DNA of 8,277 bases from CAVOBC01 sp963693635 (lineage in GTDB: Bacteria; Pseudomonadota; Gammaproteobacteria; Pseudomonadales; Azotimanducaceae). Each line of letters opens with the position of its first letter. Position 1 is the stretch's first letter. The notes below the pieces were generated by a model. It made no database searches and was not told the DNA's origin. It was given only the letters and a program-made list of their open reading frames with translations. Made by a program: the position numbers and the translations under genes. The stretch covers positions 1-8,277 of the forward strand of contig CAVOBC010000213.1 in the NCBI GenBank assembly GCA_963693635.1, given 5' to 3'. Below, piece after piece: positions 1 to 6,482 of the stretch.

Positions 1-94
1 TAGGAGGTAGGACTATTCACGGCTCGCGTAGCGAAGGTGAAACCCCTTGTTTGGGTAGGAGGGAGGGCTGTTCACGGCTCGCGTCGCGAACGGG
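1..94. repeat. Two 35-nt direct repeats, 55 nt apart, each with a short hairpin
   Basis: Copies at 1-35 and 56-90 match at 31 of 35 positions. Each starts with TAGGAGG and contains the identical core TTCACGGCTCGCG, followed by TAGCGAA or TCGCGAA. Within each copy TCGC can pair with GCGA across three bases; in the first copy TTCAC (16-20) can also pair with GTGAA further out. The spacer (36-55) is unlike the repeats. No open frame covers it convincingly. It looks like a non-coding dispersed intergenic repeat, but its family and copy number cannot be judged from one window. Confidence 0.6.
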
Positions 95-167
95 TATGCA
101 TCGGTATAACCAGCTGTTTTCGACCCACCTGCTAGTGTTTAGTAATCAGTTCTTCTTGAGGGTGAGT

Positions 168-362
168 ATGCGATTTCGCAGTGTTGCTGATTGGTGTTGA
201 TGTGAGTGTTCTTGGCAACGCCTGGGCGCTCGAATTCGAGAGCCCGCTTCGCAGCAGTGACTAGGAAGCCAGGGGCGACATCCACGCGTGTCAGCTCGTC
301 CATGCAATCCCCGGGTTTGGTGAAGCACGGTTCGAACGCACGGCCGGGGGGCGCGCCGCTTC
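168..362 (+). pseudogene. Disrupted 5' part of a motY-like gene (signal peptide and start of N-terminal domain)
   Basis: An ATG at 168 with a good ribosome-binding site (GAGGGTG just upstream) opens a frame that stops after ten codons. From 181 the next frame reads as a signal-peptide-like segment (VLLIGVDVSVLGNAWA, then LEFESPLRSSD). It meets TAG at 262-264, then continues EARGDIHACQLVHAIPGFG and FERTAGG, which resembles the mature N-terminus of MotY, where a Trp (TGG) would be expected at the TAG. In the six-G run at 346-351 the MotY-like reading moves to the frame of the downstream ORF; one extra G would join them. So there are at least two lesions (TAG and frameshift), and a third near 180 if the ATG at 168 is the true start. 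Either this is a decayed gene or the sequence has errors here. The MotY assignment rests on remembered family similarity. Confidence 0.7.
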
Positions 363-1043
363 ATGTTGCTGCCGATCGGTGCTGCGTTTGCCTCGTTGAC
401 GGTTTCCGTGCGGTCCGATGCGCCGGCGTGGAGGCCAAACGGCGGTGCGGTTGACATTCTCGATGAGGTGGCGTCGACCGAGGCCCGACTCGTCCTGGCA
501 CCAAGGTCGGCGTCGATGCTTCTGGCAGAACTCGCGCGCGGTCAAAGAGTCACGTTTGTGGGTTGCCTGGCCGACAATCCCGCGGCGGACCTGCGGGTTG
601 CCGTCAACGGTATCCGCTTCGCCGATGCGCACCTTGGCTACCGGCGCTGCGAGCAGGCGTTGCTGCCTGCCACATTCTCGCGCGTCGAACGCACCCGGGT
701 TCAGTTTGAAGCGGGCGCAGCGAAGTTGGACCCCGTTGCCGAGGCAGATCTCGATCTGGTCGCCAACTACGTCACCACTGACCCAGCGGTTGCGCAGGTG
801 TATGTCGATGGACATACCGATGACGCCCGGTGGACCCGGGACAACGTGACGATCTCGCAGAGACGAGCGCAGCGGGTCGCGAGCTATCTAGAGGATGCGG
901 GCGTTCCCGCCGGCAGGATCACGGTGCGGTATCACGGTGGCAAATACCCGGTCGCGAGCAATGAAAACGATGCCGGGCGAGCCATGAAACGCCGGGCGAC
1001 GGTCCGGGTTGTGCGCAATGACATTGAGGTCAGTGCGCGCTAG
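363..1043 (+). CDS. motY: MotY-like OmpA-family protein, remaining open part
   Basis: This is the 226-codon intact remainder of the disrupted gene upstream. MotY is a periplasmic ring protein that anchors the sodium-driven polar flagellar stator to peptidoglycan. Residues 1-105 resemble the end of the MotY N-terminal domain (WRP, then a segment like the family's domain end at LGYRRCEQALLP). Residues 110-218 are an OmpA-like peptidoglycan-binding domain: VDGHTD at 148-153, N161, the S-Q-R-R-A signature at 165-169, and a YPVASN segment near 195-200. It ends with a basic RRATVRV strand. Starting at ATG 363 the product has no proper signal peptide, although its first 20 residues are hydrophobic, and no ribosome-binding site is obvious. 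argG follows, as near motY in Pseudomonas. The C-terminal part has no lesions, so decay would be recent. Another OmpA-family lipoprotein-like protein is possible but less likely. Confidence 0.65.
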   Translation: MLLPIGAAFASLTVSVRSDAPAWRPNGGAVDILDEVASTEARLVLAPRSASMLLAELARGQRVTFVGCLADNPAADLRVAVNGIRFADAHLGYRRCEQALLPATFSRVERTRVQFEAGAAKLDPVAEADLDLVANYVTTDPAVAQVYVDGHTDDARWTRDNVTISQRRAQRVASYLEDAGVPAGRITVRYHGGKYPVASNENDAGRAMKRRATVRVVRNDIEVSAR

Positions 1044-1282
1044 CAGTCGCACGTCATGGTGCCGGATTACCGCGCTGTCGCGCAGCGAACGCTTGGCAGC
1101 ACATTGCCTTGGTTCCACGAGAGTCTGGCGAAAAGCAGTGATGGGTGAGACGGGTGAACACGCGCCAGAGGCTCATGGGCATGCGCGTCATCACCTGAGC
1201 GTGCGCGTGGCGCAGCCAGTGAAGTGCAACCCGCCATAACAGCACGAGACCCTCCCCGGGCCCCCGGCTAGCCCCCGAATGC

Positions 1283-1291
1283 TGGTACGAT
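1283..1291 (+). promoter_or_regulatory. Candidate extended -10 promoter for argG
   Basis: TG, one base, then TACGAT (TGgTACGAT) fits an extended sigma-70 -10 element. No good -35 is present 17 nt upstream, where the sequence is C-rich, which is acceptable for extended -10 promoters. A start near 1298 would give a leader of about 90 nt that includes the 1322-1347 hairpin. Predicted from sequence only. Confidence 0.4.
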
Positions 1292-1321
1292 ACGCGCCTT
1301 TCAACTTTTCGTACTTTTTGT

Positions 1322-1347
1322 ACCGGAAGGGCCCATCCGCCTCCGGT
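1322..1347 (+). promoter_or_regulatory. Stem-loop in the argG leader
   Basis: ACCGGA (1322-1327) and TCCGGT (1342-1347) form a six-pair stem around a 14-nt loop. It lies 43 nt before the argG start and does not cover the ribosome-binding site. No T tract follows, so it is not an intrinsic terminator. A role is not evident. Confidence 0.3.
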
Positions 1348-1390
1348 GATCTGTAGGCAGCGTGCGCGCGCTTTTTCGCGGAGGTGTCGA

Positions 1391-2638
1391 GTGTCGGAGA
1401 AACCATCTGGTATCAAGTCAGATATTAACAAGGTCGTGCTTTCCTACTCGGGTGGGCTCGATACATCAGTCATTCTCAAATGGTTGCAGGAGACCTATGA
1501 CTGCGAGGTCGTTACCTTTACCGCGGACCTCGGACAGGGCGAAGAGCTGGAGTCTGCGCGCGAAAAAGCCAGCAATCTCGGTGTTTCAGAAATCTACATC
1601 GAAGACGTGCAGGAGGAGTTCGTTCGTGACTTCGTCTTTCCGATGTTTCGGGCCAACACCGTGTACGAGGGCGAGTACCTGCTCGGCACCTCGATCGCTC
1701 GGCCCCTGATTGCCAAGCGGCTGGTTGAGATTGCCAATGAGACTGGCGCAGATGCAATCGCGCACGGTGCAACGGGCAAGGGCAATGACCAGGTCCGGTT
1801 TGAACTGGGTGCCTACGCCCTGAAGCCTGACATCCAGGTGATCGCACCGTGGCGGGACTGGGACCTCAACTCCCGCGAGTCGCTGCTCAGCTATTGCGAG
1901 CTGCACCAGATTCCGGTCGAGCGCAAACATGATGATGACGTGTCGCCCTACTCGATGGATGCCAATCTTCTGCACATCTCTTACGAGGGCGGCATCCTCG
2001 AGGACCCGTCACAGGAACCTGAGGAGTCCATGTGGCTGTGGAGCTGTTCCCCGGAAGCCGCACCGGACCAGGCAACGATGCTAGACCTCACGTTTGAGCG
2101 GGGAGACGCCGTTGCGCTCAATGGCGAGGGGATGTCGCCGGCGACGATTCTGCGCACGCTCAATCAGATCGGTGGCGACAATGGCGTCGGCCGCCTCGAC
2201 ATTGTAGAGAATCGCTACGTGGGCATGAAAGCGCGGGGTTGCTACGAAACCCCGGGGGGAACGATCCTGCTAAAGGCGCATCGAGCGATCGAGTCGTTGA
2301 CCCTGGACCGGGAACTGGGTCATCTGAAGGACGAACTGATGCCGCGCTACGCGACGCTCATCTACAACGGATACTGGTGGTCGCCGGAAAGGCAGGCGCT
2401 GCAGGCATTGATCGACTATTCCCAGCAGCATGTCTCTGGCATGGTTCGTCTGAAGTTGTACAAGGGCAATGTCACGGTGATCTCCAGGGTCGCGCAGAGC
2501 AGTCTGTATGACGCCGCGATCGCAACCTTCGAGGACGATGCGGGTTCGTACGACCAGGCGGACGCCGGCGGCTTCATCAAGTTGAACGCACTGCGACTCC
2601 GGGTGGCCGCGAACAAGGGCCGAAAGCTGCTGGACTAG
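1391..2638 (+). CDS. argG: Argininosuccinate synthase
   Basis: It joins citrulline and aspartate using ATP to give argininosuccinate, the seventh step of arginine synthesis, in the cytoplasm. The N-terminal ATP pyrophosphatase motif YSGGLDTS is at residues 19-26 and the family signature GATGKGNDQVRFE at about 126-138. Further conserved stretches (SPYSMDANLLHISYEGGILEDP region, ETPGGTIL, STTL-like SLTLDRE segment) run to the end. The protein has 415 residues, close to the usual 400-odd for the bacterial type. I chose the GTG at 1391 because GGAGG sits six bases upstream and the homologous part begins shortly after; a longer in-frame start at 1346 (also GTG) has no such site. It is monocistronic: the nth gene on the other strand converges and ends 29 nt away. 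No ARG box was seen upstream. Confidence 0.96.
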   Translation: MSEKPSGIKSDINKVVLSYSGGLDTSVILKWLQETYDCEVVTFTADLGQGEELESAREKASNLGVSEIYIEDVQEEFVRDFVFPMFRANTVYEGEYLLGTSIARPLIAKRLVEIANETGADAIAHGATGKGNDQVRFELGAYALKPDIQVIAPWRDWDLNSRESLLSYCELHQIPVERKHDDDVSPYSMDANLLHISYEGGILEDPSQEPEESMWLWSCSPEAAPDQATMLDLTFERGDAVALNGEGMSPATILRTLNQIGGDNGVGRLDIVENRYVGMKARGCYETPGGTILLKAHRAIESLTLDRELGHLKDELMPRYATLIYNGYWWSPERQALQALIDYSQQHVSGMVRLKLYKGNVTVISRVAQSSLYDAAIATFEDDAGSYDQADAGGFIKLNALRLRVAANKGRKLLD

Positions 2639-2667
2639 CATTGGGCTCTCCTCCTCAGATGTGCGTC

Positions 2668-3312
2668 TCAGATGTGCGCCGGCCTGTCTTTGCGTGAGTA
2701 TTCGCACAGATCAAACAAGAGGCACTCGTGGCACTTCGGTTTGCGTGCGATGCAGGTGTAGCGTCCGTGTAATATCAGCCAATGGTGCGCGTCGCGGATA
2801 AACTCATCCGGGATGACTTTGATCAGCTTCTCCTCCACCTGCTTGACGGTCTTTCCAGGCGCAAATTTAATGCGGTTGGAAATACGGAAGATGTGGGTGT
2901 CCACCGCCATGGTTGGCTCGCCGAATGCCGTATTGAGCACAACATTCGCGGTCTTTCGTCCAACCCCCGGCAGGGCTTCGAGTTCCTTGCGGGTGCGCGG
3001 CACCTCACCGTTGTGCAGTTCGACGAGTTGGCGGCAGGTTTTGATGACGTTGGCGGCCTTGGTGTTGAACAGTCCGATGGTCTTGATGTAGCCCTTGACG
3101 CGGTCCTCGCCCAGTTCAAGGATTGCAGACGGGGTATTGGCAACCGGGTACAGCTTTTTGGTTGCCTTGTTGACGCTTACATCCGTCGCCTGGGCCGACA
3201 ACATGACGGAAATCAGTAGTTCGAAGTCGCTGCGGTGTTCAAGTTCCGTCTCCGGCTTGGGATTGGCCGCCCGCAGGCGTGTCAGGATTTCGTAACGCTT
3301 GGTCTTGTTCAT
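2668..3312 (-). CDS. nth: Endonuclease III
   Basis: Bifunctional DNA glycosylase/AP lyase that removes oxidised pyrimidines in base-excision repair. The 214 residues align with E. coli Nth (211) from the first codons (MNKTKR against MNKAKR) nearly to the end. The helix-hairpin-helix segment LPGVGRKTANVV holds the catalytic Lys120, and Asp138 lies in VDTHIFR. The [4Fe-4S] loop is complete: C187-x6-C194-x2-C197-x5-C203. The last 11 residues (YSRKDRPAHI) differ from E. coli. It is the last gene of the rnf operon, as in E. coli, and its start lies 74 nt inside the end of rnfE. The ATG is secure by homology; its ribosome-binding site is weak. A 13-bp tandem duplication lies at its stop codon. Confidence 0.97.
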   Translation of the reverse strand: MNKTKRYEILTRLRAANPKPETELEHRSDFELLISVMLSAQATDVSVNKATKKLYPVANTPSAILELGEDRVKGYIKTIGLFNTKAANVIKTCRQLVELHNGEVPRTRKELEALPGVGRKTANVVLNTAFGEPTMAVDTHIFRISNRIKFAPGKTVKQVEEKLIKVIPDEFIRDAHHWLILHGRYTCIARKPKCHECLLFDLCEYSRKDRPAHI

Positions 3313-3943
3313 GGCGCTCGCTCTGCTGGTCGATCAGATTCTTGACAGCGATGATACAGCCGAGGGTTAGGAACGCTCCAGGCGGCAGCAGAAAAAGGAG
3401 CGTGCCGCTGTCGGCGAAGCGCACGGTTCGGTCGGTGCCGCCGACCAGCAGATGCAGATTTGCAAACAGTGTGCCTTGTCCCAGCACCTCGCGAATCGTA
3501 CCGACCAGGACGATAACCCACAGAAAGCCCGCACCAACCATGAGACCGTCGCCGGCGGCAGGAAGGACCGGGTTGCGTCGAGCGTACGCTTCGCTGCGTC
3601 CGAGTAGGGCACAGTTGGTAACGATAAGCGCCACAAAGAGTCCGATTCGCTGGTGCAGGTCGAAAAACCAGCCGGCAAGAGCAATGTCTGCTGCTGTAAC
3701 GAAACTGGCGATGATCATGATCTGTACGGGCAGGCGGGTTGTGTCCGTTAAGGTGTTGCGCAGCAGGCTGACCGTGACATTGGACCCCACGAGCACGATC
3801 AGGGTGACGACGCCCAGGCCCAGACTTGTGGCGAACGAGGTCGAGACCGCGAGCAGCGGACACAGACCGAGCATTTGCACCATCGCCGGATTCTCGCGCC
3901 AAAGCCCGGCGAACCCGGGTCGCGTCTCTCCGGGACCGCTCAT
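3239..3943 (-). CDS. rnfE: Rnf complex membrane subunit E
   Basis: Integral membrane subunit (RsxE in E. coli naming), paralogous to RnfA; together they hold an iron-sulfur cluster in the membrane and pass electrons across it. It has 234 residues, about six hydrophobic segments, and the paired signatures LGLCPLLAV (C28) and VTNCALLGR (C111), which supply two of the four cluster cysteines. The end (LPPGAF, then NLID and a polar tail) matches E. coli RnfE. Its ATG overlaps the rnfG stop as ATGA (3943-3940), suggesting coupled translation. Its polar tail overlaps the first 24 codons of nth in another frame, although its length is normal for the family. Confidence 0.95.
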   Translation of the reverse strand: MSGPGETRPGFAGLWRENPAMVQMLGLCPLLAVSTSFATSLGLGVVTLIVLVGSNVTVSLLRNTLTDTTRLPVQIMIIASFVTAADIALAGWFFDLHQRIGLFVALIVTNCALLGRSEAYARRNPVLPAAGDGLMVGAGFLWVIVLVGTIREVLGQGTLFANLHLLVGGTDRTVRFADSGTLLFLLPPGAFLTLGCIIAVKNLIDQQSERHEQDQALRNPDTPAGGQSQAGDGT

Positions 3944-4464
3944 GGGTTACCCGCTTCCGCTTGATGAATGAGATGATCGGCGATGGCCTGCAACGTTGCT
4001 GAAGAGGTGATGGTTGCACCGGTGATCTGGTCGATGTCACCGCCGTCTCGCGTCACTCGCCATTGGCTCTGTGCATTCTTGCCGATCGCCACATCGAGCC
4101 AGCCGTGATCGATCGCGTCGCCAAGTCCGGGCGTCTCTGCGTGTTTCACAACGCGAACACCCGTGACAACGCCCGCCGCAGCGCCGACAAGCAGGGCGAT
4201 TCGTCCGTTGTAACCGGCATCGGTTGAAACGCGTGAGATGGTCACGATCGTCTTGCCCTCGTGGACCACGACATATCCCCCCGGCCTTTCTTTAATCGCG
4301 CTGTACTTGATCGCAAGGGGACCGTCGCCCGTGAGTGACAACACGCGCCGCAGTTCGAAGGCCCGCTGGTTGCCGACAACGCGGTCGCGCGTTGCAACCG
4401 CCAGCGTAGAAACGATCAGCCCGCACGCAAGCGCCATGCCGACGAAGGGTAATTCCTTGCGCAT
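3940..4464 (-). CDS. rnfG: Rnf complex FMN-binding subunit G
   Basis: Periplasmic-facing subunit with a covalently bound FMN. An N-terminal membrane anchor (about residues 7-25) precedes an FMN-binding domain with the signatures HAETPGLGD (108-116) and DQITGATITSS (145-155). The phosphoester-linked threonine should be T151, by analogy with the S/T-G-A-T motif of RnfG and NqrC. At 174 residues it is shorter than E. coli RnfG (206), mostly in the stretch after the anchor. I chose ATG 4464, which gives a short positive N-terminus before the anchor as in E. coli. The upstream ribosome-binding site is poor, and a TTG at 4494 is the alternative. It follows rnfD after 49 nt and overlaps rnfE by 4 nt. 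Confidence 0.93.
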   Translation of the reverse strand: MRKELPFVGMALACGLIVSTLAVATRDRVVGNQRAFELRRVLSLTGDGPLAIKYSAIKERPGGYVVVHEGKTIVTISRVSTDAGYNGRIALLVGAAAGVVTGVRVVKHAETPGLGDAIDHGWLDVAIGKNAQSQWRVTRDGGDIDQITGATITSSATLQAIADHLIHQAEAGNP

Positions 4465-4513
4465 TAGCGGTCCGGGCCGGAGGGTGGTGGACAAGGCTTG
4501 AGAGTCGGGCCCA

Positions 4514-5563
4514 TCACTCGGCCTCTGCGGTCGCTGTGATGCGTTTGAACGCCAGTGCACGATCGATCAGGGGTGACGCGGCATTCATCAGCAGAACGGC
4601 GAAGGCAATGCCATCCGGATAAGCACCCACCGACCGGATGAGAAAGGTGAGGCTGCCGACCCCCGCGCCGAACAGCAGCAGCCCCTGCTTTGATCGGGGA
4701 GCCGTGACCGGATCGGTGACGATGAAGAATGCGGCGAGCATGGTGCCGCCCGCGAAGAGGTGCATCAAGGGCGAACCGAGCGATGAGGAACTGCCGCCGT
4801 CGTAAAAAACAGCGGCCCAGAATGCGAGGCTTACAAGCATTGCGGCGGGCGCGTGCCACGTTGACAAGCGCAAGATGAGAAGTGCGGCACCACCGAGCAG
4901 AAAGGCGGCATTGATCCACTGCCAGCCGACACCGGACAGTACGCCAAAGCCGTCGCTCCAGACTTCATCCACCGTGCGGGCGCCGCGAAACTTGAAGGTA
5001 TCAAGGGGGGTCGGCCCCGTGAACTGGTCCACCGCTACATCCTGCGTGCGGTCCGGCTCGATGAGCGCTGGCATCGTGACCGTTGCATGATCGATGGCGG
5101 GCCAGGTATTCATCGCGAGCGGGAAAGACAAAATGAGCACCACGTAACCGACCATCGCCGGGTTGAAGGGATTGTGGCCCAGACCGCCGTAGACGTGCTT
5201 GCCGAATGCGATTGCGAAAACTGCGCCGAAAACCACGAGGTGTAGCGGCAGCCATGGCGACAGGGTCACCGCCAGGAGCCAGCCGGTCACAGCCGCGCTG
5301 CCGTCGAGCAGGGTGGCCGCGAGCGGGCGACGACGCAGTGCGAGGATGCACGCTTCGGTGATGATGCAGGTGACGATCGCGACGACGAGATTCAGCAGCA
5401 CGCCGAACCCGAAGATGATGGTGCAGCCGATGGTGCCCGGCACCAGCGTCAGCATGACAAGGCCCATCAGCCGACGCAGGGACGGGGCTCTGGTCGATGC
5501 CCTGTTGGACGCTTTATTCGGTGCTTTAGACGGTGCCTTAGTCGATGGGTTAGTCGGTGGCAT
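4514..5563 (-). CDS. rnfD: Rnf complex FMN-binding membrane subunit D
   Basis: Multi-pass membrane subunit, homologous to NqrB, with a covalent FMN. From ATG 5563 it has 349 residues (E. coli RsxD 352). Conserved blocks include YGGLGHNPFNPAMVGYVVL (125-143), the FMN-attachment site FTGPTPLDTFK with T185, GAGWQW-like GVGWQW, LFAGGTMLAAFFIVTDPVTAP (269-289) and YPDGIAFAVLLMN (315-327). The first 30 residues are not the family's usual N-terminus but a Lys/Ala/Pro/Ser/Thr-rich repeat tail (KAPS, KAPN, KASN, RAST) encoded by a 12-nt tandem repeat. The start overlaps the end of the rnfB/C hybrid gene by 14 nt. A longer frame to 5629 lies inside the upstream gene and is unlikely. Confidence 0.93.
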   Translation of the reverse strand: MPPTNPSTKAPSKAPNKASNRASTRAPSLRRLMGLVMLTLVPGTIGCTIIFGFGVLLNLVVAIVTCIITEACILALRRRPLAATLLDGSAAVTGWLLAVTLSPWLPLHLVVFGAVFAIAFGKHVYGGLGHNPFNPAMVGYVVLILSFPLAMNTWPAIDHATVTMPALIEPDRTQDVAVDQFTGPTPLDTFKFRGARTVDEVWSDGFGVLSGVGWQWINAAFLLGGAALLILRLSTWHAPAAMLVSLAFWAAVFYDGGSSSSLGSPLMHLFAGGTMLAAFFIVTDPVTAPRSKQGLLLFGAGVGSLTFLIRSVGAYPDGIAFAVLLMNAASPLIDRALAFKRITATAEAE

Positions 5564-5564
5564 G
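5493..5564 (-). repeat. Six degenerate 12-nt tandem repeats spanning the rnfBC/rnfD junction
   Basis: On the plus strand the units begin at 5493, 5505, 5517, 5529, 5541 and 5553, with a loose consensus GTCGGTGCCTTA. In the rnfD frame they encode four-residue units of the form Lys/Arg-Ala-Pro/Ser-x. In the rnfBC frame four of them each supply a TAA, so the hybrid gene has four in-frame stops 12 nt apart, the first being its actual stop (5552-5550). The rnfD ATG is in the outermost unit. Confidence 0.75.
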
Positions 5565-6482
5565 AGGGGTACGCTCGCCGTCGCCGTGCCGGGACGCGTT
5601 GTTGTCGGACGGTGACAGGGCGGCTGCAATCAGTGCAGCGCGGCGGCCTTGCGATGGCAGGTTGGCATTGCGGGGTGTGGCAAGTCGCTGCTCACGGGAT
5701 TCAAAACGTGCTCGCGCGCTTGCGGCCGCAGCACGTCCAACGGTCAGGTGCGCAAGCTGGGCCTTGCCGGCAGCGAACGCCTCCGCGAGTGGTATTTTGC
5801 TGGGGCAAACGGCGTCGCATTGTTTGCACTCGATGCAAGTGTCGAGATTGAGACCTCGTAGCGGCTCCGGGTCGACAGCGACGCGCGGCAGGTGTGTCAC
5901 CAGTGCGCGCGGGGAAAGCGCCACAGGACAGACGGGCTCACACCAACCGCATTGGATGCACGGTGTTTCCCACTCGGGGAGCGCAGGCACTGCCGTGCGC
6001 CCGTCAACGATGTCGATGCAATCGACGGGGCAGGGCTCGATGCACAGATCGCACCCGGTACAGAGGTCCTCGATTACGGTGTGCAGCATTCGGCGTGCAC
6101 CGACGATCGCGTCGACCGGGCACGCGGGCAGGCATAACGTGCAGCCGATGCAATCGGCCTCTCGAATGCTGACGGTGTGGGTGCTTGTCGTTACGAGGGG
6201 TGCCCGGGGCTGAATTTGCAGCAACTCGGCGATGGCGGCGACAGTGGACTCGCCACCGGGCGGACATTTGTTAATCGCCTCACCGCCGGCGATGGCTTCT
6301 GCGTACGGGCGGCAGCCAGGATAGTTGCATTGGGCGCATTGGGTTTGGGGTAGGAGCGCATTGATGCGCTCAACCAGTTCATGTTCATTAGACGGGTAAC
6401 TCCTGGCCGCAGCGGTCAGTGCCGCCGCCAGGGCGGCCGCCAGCGACGCGAGGGTGAGCGTGCCCGTCAGGATGTCGATCAA
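5550..6482 (-). CDS. Hybrid of RnfB and the RnfC C-terminal ferredoxin domain; no NADH module
   Basis: A 310-residue polyferredoxin of the Rnf complex. Residues 2-27 form a membrane anchor. C49, C52, C57 and C73 (CxxCx4Cx15C) make the RnfB N-terminal [4Fe-4S] site. C111/114/117/121 and C141/144/147/151 form the RnfB 2x[4Fe-4S] ferredoxin, up to CPVDCIDIV. Instead of ending there, the protein continues after about 15 residues into PCIQCGWCEPVCPVALSP (C175/178/181/185) and DTCIECKQCDAVCPSKIPL (C216/219/222/226), then a tail ARARFESREQRLA (256-268). These last parts match E. coli RnfC (PCIRCSACADACPADLLP, DCIECGACAWVCPSNIPL, AKARFEARQARLE). The roughly 370-residue RnfC part with flavin and NADH binding is missing, and no other rnfC is in the window. 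I chose TTG 6482 because it overlaps the rnfA stop and leads directly into the anchor. Five clusters could form one electron wire. Confidence 0.9.
   Translation of the reverse strand: MIDILTGTLTLASLAAALAAALTAAARSYPSNEHELVERINALLPQTQCAQCNYPGCRPYAEAIAGGEAINKCPPGGESTVAAIAELLQIQPRAPLVTTSTHTVSIREADCIGCTLCLPACPVDAIVGARRMLHTVIEDLCTGCDLCIEPCPVDCIDIVDGRTAVPALPEWETPCIQCGWCEPVCPVALSPRALVTHLPRVAVDPEPLRGLNLDTCIECKQCDAVCPSKIPLAEAFAAGKAQLAHLTVGRAAAASARARFESREQRLATPRNANLPSQGRRAALIAAALSPSDNNASRHGDGERTPHATD

Larger units (their letters stand above)
1044..1390 (+). other. Intergenic region upstream of argG
   Basis: This 347-nt gap has no ORF that I can support. It contains a C-rich tract (about 1251-1277), an extended -10 box (1283-1291) and a leader stem-loop (1322-1347, ACCGGA pairing with TCCGGT across 14 nt). 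The argG ribosome-binding site GGAGG lies at 1380-1384, six bases before the GTG start. I found no ARG-box-like pair (TGAAT with ATTCA), so ArgR control is not evident. No T-rich terminator follows the motY-like gene. Confidence 0.5.

Noticed and set aside
105..110. TATAAC as the -10 of a promoter for the motY-like gene
   Set aside because: No matching -35 and no flagellar sigma-28 or sigma-54 pattern; a single hexamer is too weak.
1283..1390. ArgR operator (ARG box) for argG
   Set aside because: I found no TGAAT/ATTCA-type pair near the promoter.
1054..1431. A 125-codon open frame on the minus strand across the argG upstream region
   Set aside because: It runs through the argG promoter and start, its composition is Arg/His-rich as expected from GC-rich non-coding DNA, and I recognise no family.
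3279..3971. A 230-codon plus-strand open frame opposite rnfE
   Set aside because: Antisense shadow of rnfE; Arg/Ser/Pro/Thr-rich with no recognisable domain.
4560..5629. Longer starts for rnfD (5629) and rnfG (4560)
   Set aside because: Both would extend far into the upstream genes, adding residues absent from the families; the chosen ATGs fit the membrane anchors and family lengths.
5550..6482. A hidden rnfC N-terminal domain in another frame
   Set aside because: The 917 nt between rnfA and rnfD are fully used by the hybrid gene, and the other frames show no glycine-rich flavin or NADH-binding motifs.
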